This document shows positions 44,865 to 55,319 of a stretch of DNA of 64,000 nt, one piece after another. Position 1 is the first letter of the stretch. Each line of letters begins with the position of its first letter. Position numbers and translations under genes: made by a program. The notes below the pieces were generated by a model that was given only the letters and a program-made list of their open reading frames with translations, searched no databases and was not told the DNA's origin. Location: positions 12,098,137 through 12,162,136 of the forward strand of contig OX375872.1 of NCBI GenBank assembly GCA_947359465.1. Reading direction: 5' to 3'. The stretch is from Metellina segmentata (lineage: Eukaryota > Arthropoda > Arachnida > Araneae > Tetragnathidae).

Positions 44865-45092
44865 CCATAACACATTTAAGGATACACAAATGGGGGCACG
44901 TTAAATCTGCCGTGGCCTCAAATGTCCTCACGTTGGCGTGTTATGGAAGTTTGGAGAGTGGGGTACCGGCTCACGTGTGTTACCTTATCAACTGAATTTA
45001 GTTCCGATTTACGTGGTGTTGTCCTCGGGTTCGATCCCGGTTGCCAACAGATCGTTGTGTTACCCCAGTGCGACGTTAATTAAAACACTTAC
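44865..45092 (+). mobile_element. SINE, plus copy lacking the head
   Basis: GGGGGCACGTTAAATCTGCC through CCTCACGTTGGCGTG to GCGACGTTAATTAAAACAC. tRNA-like head not present. Confidence 0.83.
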
Positions 45093-45159
45093 AAGACATT
45101 TAACGACTAGATAATCACATTGATTGGGTGAAAAAATCCAGGCATTCTTCAAACTTTAG

Positions 45160-45530
45160 AAAGATTATGTTACTACATTCGTGGTAATGGAATTATTTGA
45201 TAAGATTCTGTTCTTCCTTTGGTTGGAATATCTTTTGGAAAAATTATATTGCTCATTTTCTAATAGAAATCTTTGGAAAAATTCTATTCATCATTTTTTT
45301 AGAAAGGAATGCTTAAAAAAGATTACATTACTACTTTCATTAGATGGTAATCGTAATTTTTAATGAACGTCGTACTAAAACAACATGGAATGGTTAATAT
45401 ATATTAACATTGTGCAACTTGGCCTTGGAATAGAAACATTTCAAAAGAGACCATATTGCGCTTTCCTTAAAATAAATTCATTTGCAAAAATCCTATTGTT
45501 TCTTCCCTTAAAATATAATCATATGGTAAT
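45160..45530. repeat. 42-bp repeat, diverged, with an embedded SINE-tail scrap
   Basis: TTTTGGAAAAATTATATTGC and TTTGGAAAAATTCTATTCATC units; at ~45362-45388 a short GAACGTCGTACTAAAACAAC is a SINE tail scrap. Confidence 0.6.
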
Positions 45531-45532
45531 TG

Positions 45533-45650
45533 GTAATTTTTTAATTAACGTCGTACTAGAGCAACACAGCGGGCTATTGACGACGGTCCGGGATCAATCC
45601 CTTAAGGGAAAGATCTGAGGACAACACCTCGTAATTTGAACCACGTATAG
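45533..45650 (-). mobile_element. 5'-truncated SINE, minus copy
   Basis: GGTAATTTTTTAATTAACG, GACGGTCCGGGATCAATCCC, ends at TTTGAACCACG. Followed by a 42-bp-repeat scrap (45653-45715). Confidence 0.85.
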
Positions 45651-45809
45651 TCAAGGAAAGATTCTATTGCTCTTTTCCTAAGAATAATCCTTTGGAAACA
45701 TTTTATTTTTACTTTGGAAAATTAATATAAATAACATGAAACATCTGTTGTTTTAACATATTACATATTTTCTCTAAGCATTGCACATAAAACCTAGCAA
45801 ATTTATAGA

Positions 45810-46122
45810 TAGATAGTTGATAACGACTCACTGGAGCAACACAGCGGGCTATTGGCGACGGTCCTCGATGAATTTCGAAGGGAAAGACGCAAGGGACAGC
45901 GCCTCGTAATTTTGAATCACGGTCAGATGACGAGAACAACGCCTGAGTTGGCACCCCACTCTCCAAACTTCCACACATCCACAACGTGAGGACATTTAGG
46001 GAACGGCAGATTTAAGGTGCACCAGCAACCACGTACACGACGCTGCTTGGTTGGATCGAGTTTCGAACTTGCAACCCTCCGTTTTCTAATCCATTTCTCT
46101 TCTAACTGGGCTACCTCGGATT
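45810..46122 (-). mobile_element. SINE (type A), full-length minus copy
   Basis: Read inverted, the head is CCGAGGTAGCCCAGTTAGAA (matches the A-box consensus well) and the B-box region is GTTCGAAACTCGATCC. Body complete; tail GATAACGACTCACTGGAGC. Confidence 0.88.
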
Positions 46123-46289
46123 CCAGAATTGTTCAGAAGTATTATTTCTGCAAAGTACGAAAAGCGTCATGAAAAGGCCTTTATAAAAAAAGATGTTTAT
46201 TTCCGTCAATGTGTGAAATATGATACATAATATTCATAAGCAATATATAATATGAACTCGCATATTTCTTCACTCCCGAAGTAAAAATG

Positions 46290-46431
46290 AAGGCATAAGT
46301 ACTCAAAATTATCGAGTTGATGAGAGCCAAAATTCCCATGGCCTTGCCAAGTATACAAGATGATTATGTCTATTACACAAATTTGAACTAAAATCTTTGG
46401 TCAATACCGAACTAAGATTAAAGAACAAACG

Positions 46432-46495
<64 letters not shown>

Positions 46496-47160
46496 GCAAG
46501 GTACTCAATATTCTCCCTTGTCGTTCAATTGAGCTTCAAAATTCCGGTGGCTAGCCAAGTGACAATACAGTGACGGTAGCATTTGATTTTTCGTCGATTG
46601 GTCTTCTGGAATTGCATCTCGTACTGAACAATATTCTAGCGTTTGCAGCGCAAATTCGACCTTCGCGTGTTTCGTCACACCCGTACAGAGATTGAAGTGG
46701 TGCAAGTACTCAAAATTCTCCATTGTAGGTGAGCGTCGAAACTGAGGCGCCACGTGAAAATGCGAGCATCATTGCGACAGTATTTTATACCTTGCAGGTT
46801 TGTCTTTTGGGACTCCAGTTGTGTGATGAGAGTCGAAAGCCACGTGACACTGGAATTGTAGTAAAAGGGAATATTTCGTGTTTTGCCTGTTCGTCTTGGG
46901 GCGTTGCATCTCATAGCCTACAATATTATTGCGTCTCGATTATGCGTAAATTCGATTTTGTGGGTTTCGCCTCTCACGTACAAAGATTGAAGAACAGATG
47001 GTGCATGTGCTCAATATTCTCTAGTTGAGGTGAGTGTCGAAAGTCACGTGACATTGCTGCAGTATTTTAGTCTTTGCAGTCTGTCTTTTGCATTGCATCT
47101 CCCGTATTGGCGAGCGCTGAAAGTCACGTGTCTCTCCACGTGATCATAAAACCGTTATTG
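46290..47160. repeat. ~205-300-bp tandem repeat with CACGTGAC motifs
   Basis: (G/T)GTACTCAAAATTCTCCATTG-type starts at ~46298, 46502, 46706 and 47009. Each later unit has GTGAGNGTCGAAA and CCACGTGACA, then a TTTGCAG...TGTCTTTTG block. Units differ by an internal ~100-bp piece. The E-box-like palindrome CACGTG occurs at least four times. Confidence 0.75.
46431..46496. repeat. (CT)n microsatellite
   Basis: CT dinucleotide repeat with occasional TTT interruptions. Confidence 0.95.
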
Positions 47161-47439
47161 GTGGGATTGTTGTACACTTCACCTTTTGTTATGGAATGGA
47201 ACATCTAGGAAATGCGTCAAAAAAGGAAGTATTTCATACTTAGACGTTCCTTCAACGGCATTCGATACAATGCTTAATTTCACACATTGACAAGTAACCA
47301 ATATAAATATCTTCCGAAAAACAAAAATAATTATGCCCTTATCTCTAAAACAGGCATCTCTACCATTTGTAAATGTATTCATTATTGTTATCAAGTAAGT
47401 AGGTAATTGAATTTGGGTCCCCCCCCCCTTCTACTCTTC

Positions 47440-47700
47440 AGCAATACAGCGGGCTATTGAGGATAGACCTGGATCACAATCCCGAAGTTAAATTTCCGAG
47501 GACACCTTGTAATTTTGAACCACAGTCACATAATGACGCCAACACCTGAAATGGCACTGTTCAAACTTCCACCACACACCAACGTGAGGACATTAAGGTC
47601 ATGACAGATTTAACGTCCATTATCTTCCACGTCCACTTCGATCTTTGTTTGGGTTAAATTTCGAACTTGCAACCCTCCGGTTGCTGGTTCAAGAATCCAC
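47440..47700 (-). mobile_element. SINE (type A), minus copy
   Basis: CAGCAATACAGCGGGCTATT to the inverted head GCAACCCTCCGGTTGCTGG. The tail side is interrupted by a C-run (47420-47428). 47705-47935 to its right is unassigned. Confidence 0.8.
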
Positions 47701-47939
47701 TAACTTATCTGTTAATGCCTAAATGTGATCAGGATTTATCAGGATTGTGTGATACCTACAAAAAAAGTATTAAGGATTGAATGGATGCACTTGCGGAGTC
47801 TCTGAAAAGCGACAATTAGACGCCGCATTTCCAAGGACTTGCATCTCTACTTAGTGAATGGGATAATCGAGTCCGCAATGCGAGATTGAGCCTGAGGTGA
47901 TTCAATTACTATTTTAATCTACCCACACTACGGGACTAA

Positions 47940-49690
47940 TTGCGTCGGTTGAACACGCCATACTTTTACAGTAATGTATTGAAAAGTTTCGTTGTGAGAT
48001 CAATTTTCCAGGCAAATAAGATAGTTTTCTTCTGTAGTGCGAAATCAATTTTACTATAAATGAACCTTAGAAATTTCAATGCCCATACTTTAGAGGTGCA
48101 CAACCTGCGGCCCGCAAACTAATTTTGACTAAACTTCCATGGCATTAAGAAGCAAATTGACTGACAAACATTTAGAATAAGTCTTAAGAGTTTCTACTAG
48201 CAGTATTGAACCTAACATACCTAAATTAGTTAGTAAAACTCAGTATCAGCCATCCCATTAGCAAGGTGTAACATAATTATTGTTTATGGTTTAGAAATTT
48301 TAATGTTAAATATATTTGATGCTGTAATTTTTATTTCTAATTTTACTGATATCATTAAAATTTCTGATACTTATCTTTATTGTTCATTGTACTACTACTG
48401 TTATTAAATTTATAACCTAAAATAATTTGCTGAAGTACATATGACGTTCTTGAGACACATTCTTAAAAGTAATTCTGAATGATTGATCATTGCAAATGTT
48501 TGTAAACTTCTTTTTTTAAACTATTCACAATATCATTCATTTAGCTCTGTAACAAGCTCTTAGATTTTTTGAGAAAACATTTGTAAGTTTAATTTTTTTT
48601 TAAAAAGTGATTAATTTTTACTATACATATTAAGTGTAATAACAGCTGTACATAATTGGGTAGTAACACTTTCATTGTGTATGTGCTGTAACATCATTTG
48701 TGGCCTCCCATGTCCCAATCAACGGTGCGAGTGGCCCTTCTCCCCAAAAGGTTGTGCACCCCTATCATACTTAAATTATCAGTCCCTATCAATCTGAAAT
48801 GAGATCAAAATTAAGACTTTCCAAGTATTAACATTGTTGACATTGCTTTACACTCACTGACAAAACTGATGGGATTCAAAGAACCTTAAGAATTTTATCT
48901 TAAACTAATGTAAATCTCGACTCTTACTACAAATCAACCATACAAATTTCTAGTTGCATTCTTAAATTTTCGTGCGAGTTGTAGTCAGGTTTGATTCTCC
49001 TAACTTTCTAGTATTTCTATCATCTCTATGTGTAAACCTTTCCTTTTTTGTGTATGTTCATTACTTGAAGTTATTTGTTTACGAGGTTTCGTCAAATGGA
49101 ACCCTTTCATCATATAACTCAACCGACCTTAAAGTTTCTAATTAGACACTAAATGATAAACAACGGGAACTGAAATACCGTCAATGATAAAATGGATGTC
49201 TTAGAAGTCTTTTTGAATTTAACTTGGAGAAAATTCGTAACGCTTCAATCAGTATACTACAAATCAATTTTGCGAATTTCCATTCCCATTCTTAAAATGT
49301 TGAGATAGTCATTACAATCTTAAATGAGGCAGAAAGACATCTCAGATGTTATTACTTCTTGTCTGATCTTACGATCAACAGCATTATTGAGCAAGTGAAC
49401 CTTTTGAATTTTAACTCAAAATCATTTTGTAATGCTTAAATCAGTTTTGCTACAAATCAACTGCAAGCTTCATTTTCTATTCTTAAAGCTGTGAGAGTGC
49501 CATTATCAACCTAATTTGAGGAAGGCAAGACATTACATATGTAATTATTTTGTGAATTTTAGGTGAATCCTGACAAAATTGATAACTAAAGATCTTTCTG
49601 ATTTTTAACTTAAATTACGCTTGTAATGCTGGTTGTAATGCTTCAACCAGATCGACCAATCAGTTTCACAAATTTGGAAAACCTTCAAAA
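47940..49690. repeat. Degenerate ~200-bp repeat
   Basis: TACAAATCAA(T/C)TTTGC..TTCCATTCCCATTCTTAAA-like blocks occur near 48044, 48928, 49260, 49460 and 49655. The last three are ~197 bp apart. Interrupted by a hAT-type MITE at 48091. Confidence 0.62.
48091..48764. mobile_element. hAT-type MITE with 8-bp target duplication
   Basis: Terminal inverted repeats TAGAGGTGCACAACCT / (inverted) TAGGGGTGCACAACCT. Flanks CCATACTT (48083-48090) and TCATACTT (48765-48772), 7 of 8 identical. 674 bp, no coding capacity. hAT is inferred from the 8-bp duplication and the TAGGGGTGC-type end. Confidence 0.82.
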
Positions 49691-49697
49691 TTTTAAT

Positions 49698-50045
49698 TTA
49701 ACCCTCCAAGTAGTTTCGACAAGATATCTCGTCCATCAATATCTGACCAATTTTGCTAATGTATACTAGATATCTTGTCATCAAGATGTGATACGTTTTG
49801 CTAATGACAAGATATACCTCGTCGAGACAACCAACAGGAAGGTCTAAAATATTTTTTTCCACAAACGTGATGGATAGACTTTAAAAAAAATTTCTTTGTT
49901 TTGCCGATTTTTGTATGATGACGCGATCAAGATCTGGTTCATTTTACTTCTAATGACAAGCTATTCGTTCATCAAGATCTAGTAGATATTTATTTTCGTA
50001 ACGACGAGAGCGATGCCTCGTCAAGGGAACCACTAGAAGGGTTAA
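49698..50045 (+). mobile_element. Palindromic TTAA element, long copy
   Basis: TTAA at 49698-49701 and 50042-50045. CCCTCCAAGTAGTTTCGAC at left, GGGAACCACTAGAAGGG at right. An internal right-end-like CGAGACAACCAACAGGAAGG near 49820-49845 suggests a composite of two elements or an internal duplication. Confidence 0.8.
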
Positions 50046-50796
50046 AATTATTTTTTAACCTGTCTCATAATATTTCTGCTCCAATTGTCGAAGAGCAAAA
50101 ATAGTGATTTTTGTTTCTTGACCAGTTAATTAAGCTAGTTACAATCATGCTTTCAAAGTGGCACAAATTAGTTTATAAACTAATTACTCTGTCAACTTTA
50201 TTGCTTCGTTTTCTGAGAACATATAATCAATGAGTTCCAAGTATATCTCCACTTCACCGTTAACAAATTACCGCGCGCATCAGTATGCACAGTTATAAAC
50301 GACCAAATTTATCGCTCTTGAAGAATGAATAAGTTGCTTGCGGAAGATATCTTTAACAGGCTCTTCTGAAGGAACCTTCGTTACTTGGTGTGATTGTTTA
50401 TCGCCAAGTAAATTAGTTTCTGACGTTCTAGTCAAGATGGGGTATCTAAACGTTTGGTCTGTGGAGTTAATGGTTGTTTAAATGTTGACAAAAATGGCGT
50501 CGAGCTCAATTTAGGTGGTGGTAGTGTTTGTGCTGTGGAACGTGTTTTCTGCATAAAGTGTCATGGATCAGGTGAACAAAAAGAGTAGTAACGTGACCCT
50601 TTGACTGTATTCGTCTGACGAATGAATTTCATTGTTTATGTTCATAAATGTTGAGGTTCATGAGGTTGTTGATGTTCATAAATGTTCATTTATAAATGTT
50701 GAGGCGCAGCTCTTCCCGCGCGAACGCGTGACTGGTTACTGAATCACACCTCGCGCTGCCGCGAAATCGGCAGCGAACGTGTTAAGCTAAATGCTT
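50046..50796. other. Unassigned, GC-richer toward the right
   Basis: 50700-50780 is unusually CpG-rich (CGCGCGAACGCGTGAC). Short ATG-initiated frames (e.g. at ~50562) stop within ~15 codons. TGTTCATAAATGTTGAGG-type phrases repeat near 50640-50700. No gene called. Confidence 0.4.
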
Positions 50797-51014
50797 TTAA
50801 CCTCCCACGTTTCGACGAGATATCTGTCCATCAAGATCTGACTAGTTTTGCTAGTGACGAGACATCACGCAATGAAGATTTTGCCGATTGTTTATGATAA
50901 CAAGATCAGGATGTGATCAGTTTTCGTCTAATGACGAGATGCATCGTCCATTAAGATCTGGTCAATTTTGCTAATGACGAAGCACCTCTCCCAGACAACC
51001 ACCAGGAGGGTGAA
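50797..51014 (+). mobile_element. Palindromic TTAA element, plus copy
   Basis: TTAA (50797-50800), CCTCCCACGTTTCGACG; right end GACAACCACCAGGAGGG followed by TGAA (one change from TTAA). Confidence 0.8.
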
Positions 51015-51210
51015 TTCCATTAAGAAGCCTTTCCTTGTAAAACAAAATGATGAGTTGTGTCAATAGTAAAAGAAACAAACGAGAAAATTTGTAAGAGAGA
51101 AAGATTTAAGATACGTGCGAGAAATTTAGATGTTTGGAAAAATTACGTGTATGATCATGTGGTAAGTCTTTTTCAATTCCTAGATAGTCTAGAATGTCAC
51201 GAATCATTGA

Positions 51211-51521
51211 TTAACCCCCCCTGGTGTTTATATGGACAAGGTAGCTTGTTTTTAGCAAAACCGACCTTATATCAATGGACGAGATATCTCGTCATTAGTT
51301 AAAAATTGAACAGATAATTATCGACGAGAAAATCTCGTCATTAGTTAAAAACTGACCAGATTCCCAAAATGACGAAATCCCATCCTTAGTATAAATCTAA
51401 CGAAACCTTGATATCGTCAAAATTAAAAATGATAACACCCTGATGAAGAGATACCTTATCGTTAGCAAAATTGGTCAGATCTCGAACGAGATTGTATCGT
51501 CCTAAGCGCTTGGAAGGTTGA
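51211..51521 (-). mobile_element. Palindromic TTAA element, minus copy
   Basis: TTAA 51211-51214 then CCCCCCCTGGTGTTTATATG; GACGAGATATCTCGTCATTAG at ~51279; right GCGCTTGGAAGG then TTGA. Confidence 0.76.
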
Positions 51522-51915
51522 AGCTTTTCCTGATTCACAAATTTCAGTATGGTGCGCTCACAGTTTTATGTATACTCTACAGAAAGTCCAAATTACGTCT
51601 AAAAGCTCTTTACTTAAGCTATACGCGTTGATCCTACTTTTACAGTCTTAAATCCAGTGTGGTACTATTTCTCTGATCGACTCAACTAAAACTTTCAGGT
51701 AAATTTGATGCTTCGGAGCACACTCGTTCCTACAGAATAACTCAGTTGTTGAAAGGTGAATTTCCAATACGTCTTTGATCGTGACTTAAATACCGATCAA
51801 AGTTTTGGTGTGAGCTGCATCTACAAATACATTTGGATCGTATAATGTGCAGTATTTCTTTAGGGATTAAATATTTGCTTAAGCTTGTTTTATCTGAAGT
51901 GTGAGGCAATAGGTA
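51522..51915. other. Unassigned sequence
   Basis: No supported feature. Confidence 0.5.
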
Positions 51916-52185
51916 TACAAATTAACGTCGTACTGGAGTAATACAGCGGTATATTGACGACGGGCCTCGATCCATTCCAAATCCGGGAACACGTAATTTT
52001 TAACCATAGTCAGATGACGAGACGACACCTGAGCTGGTACCCCACTCTCCAAACTTCCACACTGCGCCAACGTGGGCCACTACAGATTTAACATGCACCA
52101 GCCCTAGTATACTCGACGGTCTTTGGCTGGACACCTCCGATTGCTAATCCGTTGTTCGTCCAACAGAGCTACCTCGGCCCCTATC
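51916..52185 (-). mobile_element. SINE (type A), minus copy
   Basis: AATTAACGTCGTACTGGAGT at left; inverted head ends GGCCGAGGTAGCTCTGTTGG. Part of the head loop and mid-body deleted. Confidence 0.82.
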
Positions 52186-52203
52186 GCGTCAAGAGATCAG
52201 ACA

Positions 52204-52356
52204 CTAACTTGAGAGGTTGACAACGTTCTTGGCGCTCGCTAAGTAAATGAAAGTTACGCCAAGAATAGCGCCAACAACTGTCACGAAGAAACGCGCGGCG
52301 TGAACCAATTGCTTCCAAATTTCCAGCGTAGAGAAAACTAATATCAAGAGCAGCAT
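52204..52356 (-). other. Small hydrophobic open frame, possible exon
   Basis: 50 codons plus TAG. Begins MLLLILVFSTLEIW, and FFVTVVGAILGVTFIYLAS (about residues 24-43) has the length and composition of a membrane-spanning segment. The surrounding ~150 bp is GC-richer and not part of any repeat in this window. No splice sites, promoter or homologue can be shown from here. It could be a relic of an unrecognised element. Confidence 0.25.
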
Positions 52357-52439
52357 TTGATTGAAAAAATGACGTTTTTATTTGTCACAAGCTTTCAAAT
52401 GGAATGTTCATTTGAGCTTCCTTCAGAGTCGATCTGAAA

Positions 52440-52614
52440 AGTCCTCACGTTGGAATGGTGTGGGTGTTTAGAGAGTGGAATGCCAACTCGGAGTGAGACC
52501 TCGTCATCTGACCGTGACACAAAATTGCATTGTCCTCGGATCTTTCTCTTAGAGTCCGGAGAGTCTCTAATAGCCCATTGTGTTGCTCCAGTGGGATTCA
52601 AATACCTACCTACC
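52440..52614 (+). mobile_element. SINE, plus copy without head
   Basis: GTCCTCACGTTGGAATGG to the tail CAGTGGGATTCAAATACCTACC. Confidence 0.8.
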
Positions 52615-52847
52615 TTACTACTGTGGGAAAATTCAAACCTGATATCCTTTTCCTACAAGAATGTTGTCCCGTCAACGTCATTGGCTTCACCCAACTCTAC
52701 TCTAACATTTCAAAAGAAAATCTGCTCAAAACACTTTTCATCAATTGGTAAATAATTAATACTTTCAAATAGTCTTCCTGTGTGTTCCCTTTTACTCTAG
52801 AGTGCTCTCACATCAATGCGGAATATCGGTTTTGCAATACCGAACAA

Positions 52848-53404
52848 TTAACTAGCCAAGCAATTTCGACGAGATATCTCGTCAAAGAGAACCGTCCAAT
52901 TTTGCTATTCACAAGATATCTCGTCATCTTGCGCCGACCAACCGGTATAGTGGTTAAGGTGTTAGCCTCTAGATCGGAAGGTTCCTGGTTCGAATCCGGG
53001 TTCGGGCATGGATGTTTGTAAACGTATGGTGTAGAGGCGGCTGGTGCACCTTAAATCTGTCGTGGCCGAAAGTCCTCACGTTGGGTTGGCGTGGAAGTTT
53101 GGAGAGTGGGGTGCCAGCTCAGGTGTTGCTTCGTCATCTGACCGTGGTTCAAAATTACGAGGTGTCGTCCTCGGATCTTTCCCGTAAGGGACTGATCCCG
53201 GACCGTCGTCAATAGCCCGTTGTGTTGCTCTAGTACGACGTTAACTAAAAATTACCAATTACCATCATCTTGCGCATTTGTGTTTTTTTTTATAACGAGA
53301 TCAAAATCGGGTCGATTATCTTCTCTAATGACCTCGTCCGTCAAGATATGGCCAGTTTTTCCTGTGACGAGATACCTCGTCGAGACAACTACCAGGAGGG
53401 TTGA
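52848..53404 (+). mobile_element. Palindromic element split by a SINE
   Basis: TTAA 52848-52851; palindrome at ~52870; then the SINE 52935-53264; the element resumes at 53276 and ends ACAACTACCAGGAGGG followed by TTGA. Minus the SINE and one duplication, it is a ~215-bp copy like the others. Confidence 0.85.
52935..53264 (+). mobile_element. SINE, head type B, complete, with 11-bp target duplication
   Basis: TCATCTTGCGC at 52924-52934 and 53265-53275. The head CGACCAACCGGTATAGTGG, GTTAAGGTGTTAGCC and a perfect B box GGTTCGAATCC resemble a tRNA with a TAGTGGTTA A-box region. The body and tail are the same as in type A copies, ending (AATTACC). Close to other type B copies, so recent. Confidence 0.95.
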
Positions 53405-53416
53405 TTTAATAATTTG

Positions 53417-53733
53417 TAATTAACGTCGTACTAGAGCAACACAAAGGGCTATTGACGACGGTCCGGGATCAATCCCTTAAGGGAAAGATCCGAGGACAAC
53501 ACCTCGTAATTCTGAACCTCTGTCAGATGACAAAGCAACACCTGAGCTGGCACCACACTCTTCAAACTTCCACCCCAACCCAACGTGAGGAATTTCGGCC
53601 AAGACAGATTTAAGATGCACCAGCCACCTCTACACCATATGCTTACAAACATCCATGCCCGGACCCGGATTCGAACCAGGAACCTTCCGATCTAGAGGCT
53701 AACACCTTAACCACTATACCGGTTGGTCGACGC
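53417..53733 (-). mobile_element. SINE, head type B, complete, minus copy
   Basis: AATTAACGTCGTACTAGAGC at left to the inverted head CTATACCGGTTGGTCGAC at right. Forms a long inverted repeat with 52935-53264, loop ~150 bp. Confidence 0.93.
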
Positions 53734-53736
53734 AGG

Positions 53737-53888
53737 TAAGGTAAGGTAATTTTAGTTAACGTCGTACTAGAGCGACACAACGGGCTATTGACGACGGTCC
53801 GGGATCAGTCCCTTACGGGAAAGATCCGAGGACAACACCTCGTAATTTTGAATCACGGTCAGATGACGAAGCAACACCTGAGCTTGAT
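53737..53888 (-). mobile_element. 5'-truncated SINE, minus copy
   Basis: Starts with (GGTAA) tail repeats and ends at CACCTGAGCTT. Imperfect 10-bp flanks TCGACGCAGG / TCGACCCAGG. Immediately right is a right-end scrap of a palindromic element (CCCAGGAGGGTTAA). Confidence 0.85.
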
Positions 53889-54039
53889 CGACCCAGGAGG
53901 GTTAAAAATAAAAATATTTAATTGTTCACAAATTGGATCGATAAGAGCTTCAAAACATGAACCTTCATTTTGACGACTTTTAGATGAGTCTATCAAGATC
54001 TGGTTCGTTTGGCAATTGACCATGTACTTCGTAGGGTAT

Positions 54040-54314
54040 GGTAGGTATTTGTAATTAACGTCACATTGGAGCACCACAACGGGTTACTGATGACGGGTAA
54101 GGTAAGGTAATTTTAATTAACGTCGTACTATAGCAAAACAACGGGCTATTGACGACGGCGGTCTGGAGTCAACCCCAGAAGGGAAAGATCCTAGGACAAC
54201 AGCACGTCATTTTGAACCACGATCAGATGACGAGTTAACACCTTGGCTTAGGTTCGAACTCGCAACCCTCCAGTTGCTGGCCCGTTGCTCTTACGACAGG
54301 ATTACCACGGCCCG
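54040..54314 (-). mobile_element. Two stacked SINE pieces, minus
   Basis: A tail piece (54040-54096, AATTAACGTCACATTGGAGC) is followed directly by a second copy (54096-54314) whose middle is deleted between CACCTTGGCTT and the head AGGTTCGAACTCGCAACC. Confidence 0.8.
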
Positions 54315-54439
54315 AGAATCACCAGCAGGTTATGAAAGAAGTTTTGTTCATTTATTCACACATTGTACGGATAAACTTATGAAAAATATTTATCTTTACT
54401 TTTCAATTTTGAACCAATATTTTAATGGAACATCTGCTC

Positions 54440-54515
54440 AATGCAGGGGTCTCAGTGGATATGCCCACTGGTCTAGCAACCTGCGAGTCTTAGAAGGTTC
54501 GATTCCTGTCTGGTA
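54440..54515 (+). mobile_element. Second tRNA-like repeat family, plus copy
   Basis: GGTCTCAGTGGATATGCCC, CTGGTCTAGCAACCTGCGAG and B-box-like GGTTCGATTCCTGTC. Not the head of the main SINE. A second copy lies inverted at 55320-55395. Confidence 0.6.
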
Positions 54516-54562
54516 AGTTGTTGTATTTTTCTGTTCAGTGTCATTGAAACCTTTTTTCGTAA

Positions 54563-54705
54563 TGGGTCGTCATCTGACAGTGGTACAAAATTATATTATG
54601 TTGTCCTCGGATCTTTCCTTCGGGTTTGATCGTGGACCGCCACCGATTGCTCGATATATTGCTCCACAGAGATCAACGTTCAATACAAAACCTATCTACC
54701 TATTT
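54563..54705 (+). mobile_element. 5'-truncated SINE, plus copy
   Basis: GGGTCGTCATCTGACAGTGG to AAAACCTATCTACC. To 54916 the DNA is unassigned; it holds an inverted pair GCTGCATGGCCAAATATGG / CCATATTTGGCCATGCAGC (54735-54755 and 54829-54848). Confidence 0.78.
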
Positions 54706-54916
54706 AATCGGTACTGTCTGCCGTGTGTCTGGTGCTGCATGGCCAAATATGGCCCCACAACAAAAACTTCCCTAAAAATTCAAATCCTTAATGTAAGTGG
54801 TTGACTGATTTGATGTTTTAAGGCGAAGGGCCATATTTGGCCATGCAGCGACAGACACATTTGTTAAACAATACCAAGGAATATAATAACACGCACAATA
54901 AAACCCTTCACTCTGT

Positions 54917-55240
54917 CGACCAATCGGTCAGGTGGTATGGTTAAGGTGTTAGCATCTATATCGAATGGTTACTGGTTCGGGTCAGTGCATGGAATCAGTC
55001 AACTGGCATGGTCAGTGTTTGTAATCGTATGGTGTAGAGGCGGCTGGTGCACCTTAAATCTGTCGTGGCCCAGAGTCTTCGCGTTGGGTTGGTTTGGAAG
55101 TTTGGAGAGTGGGGTGCCAGTTCAGGTGTTGCCTCGTCATTTGACCGTGATTCAAAATGACGCGGTTTTGTCCTCGAACCTTAAAAGATTGATCCTGGAC
55201 CGTCGTCAATAGCCCGTTGTGTTGCTTTGGTACGACGTTA
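54917..55240 (+). mobile_element. SINE, head type B variant, plus copy
   Basis: CGACCAATCGGTCAGGTGG, GGTTAAGGTGTTAGCATC, then a damaged B box; GTATGGTGTAGAGGCGGCTG and the full body; tail GTACGACGTTAGAACG. Confidence 0.87.
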
Positions 55241-55319
55241 GAACGTTATAGAGAGAGAATTTAATAAAATAAAGAAATCCTTCACTGATACATCAAAAAA
55301 GAAACGCGCCCAGGGAGGA

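Noticed and set aside
50562..50800. Short ATG frames near a CpG-rich patch considered as a gene start
   Set aside because: All stop within about 15 codons with no convincing splice donor.
52935..53010. Possible true tRNA gene (A and B boxes)
   Set aside because: The acceptor stem does not pair and the sequence continues into the SINE body; it is the SINE head.
2774..53404. Regularly spaced palindromes considered as a CRISPR array
   Set aside because: Copies are dispersed, diverged, TTAA-bounded and in an animal genome; spacers are similar to each other, unlike CRISPR spacers.
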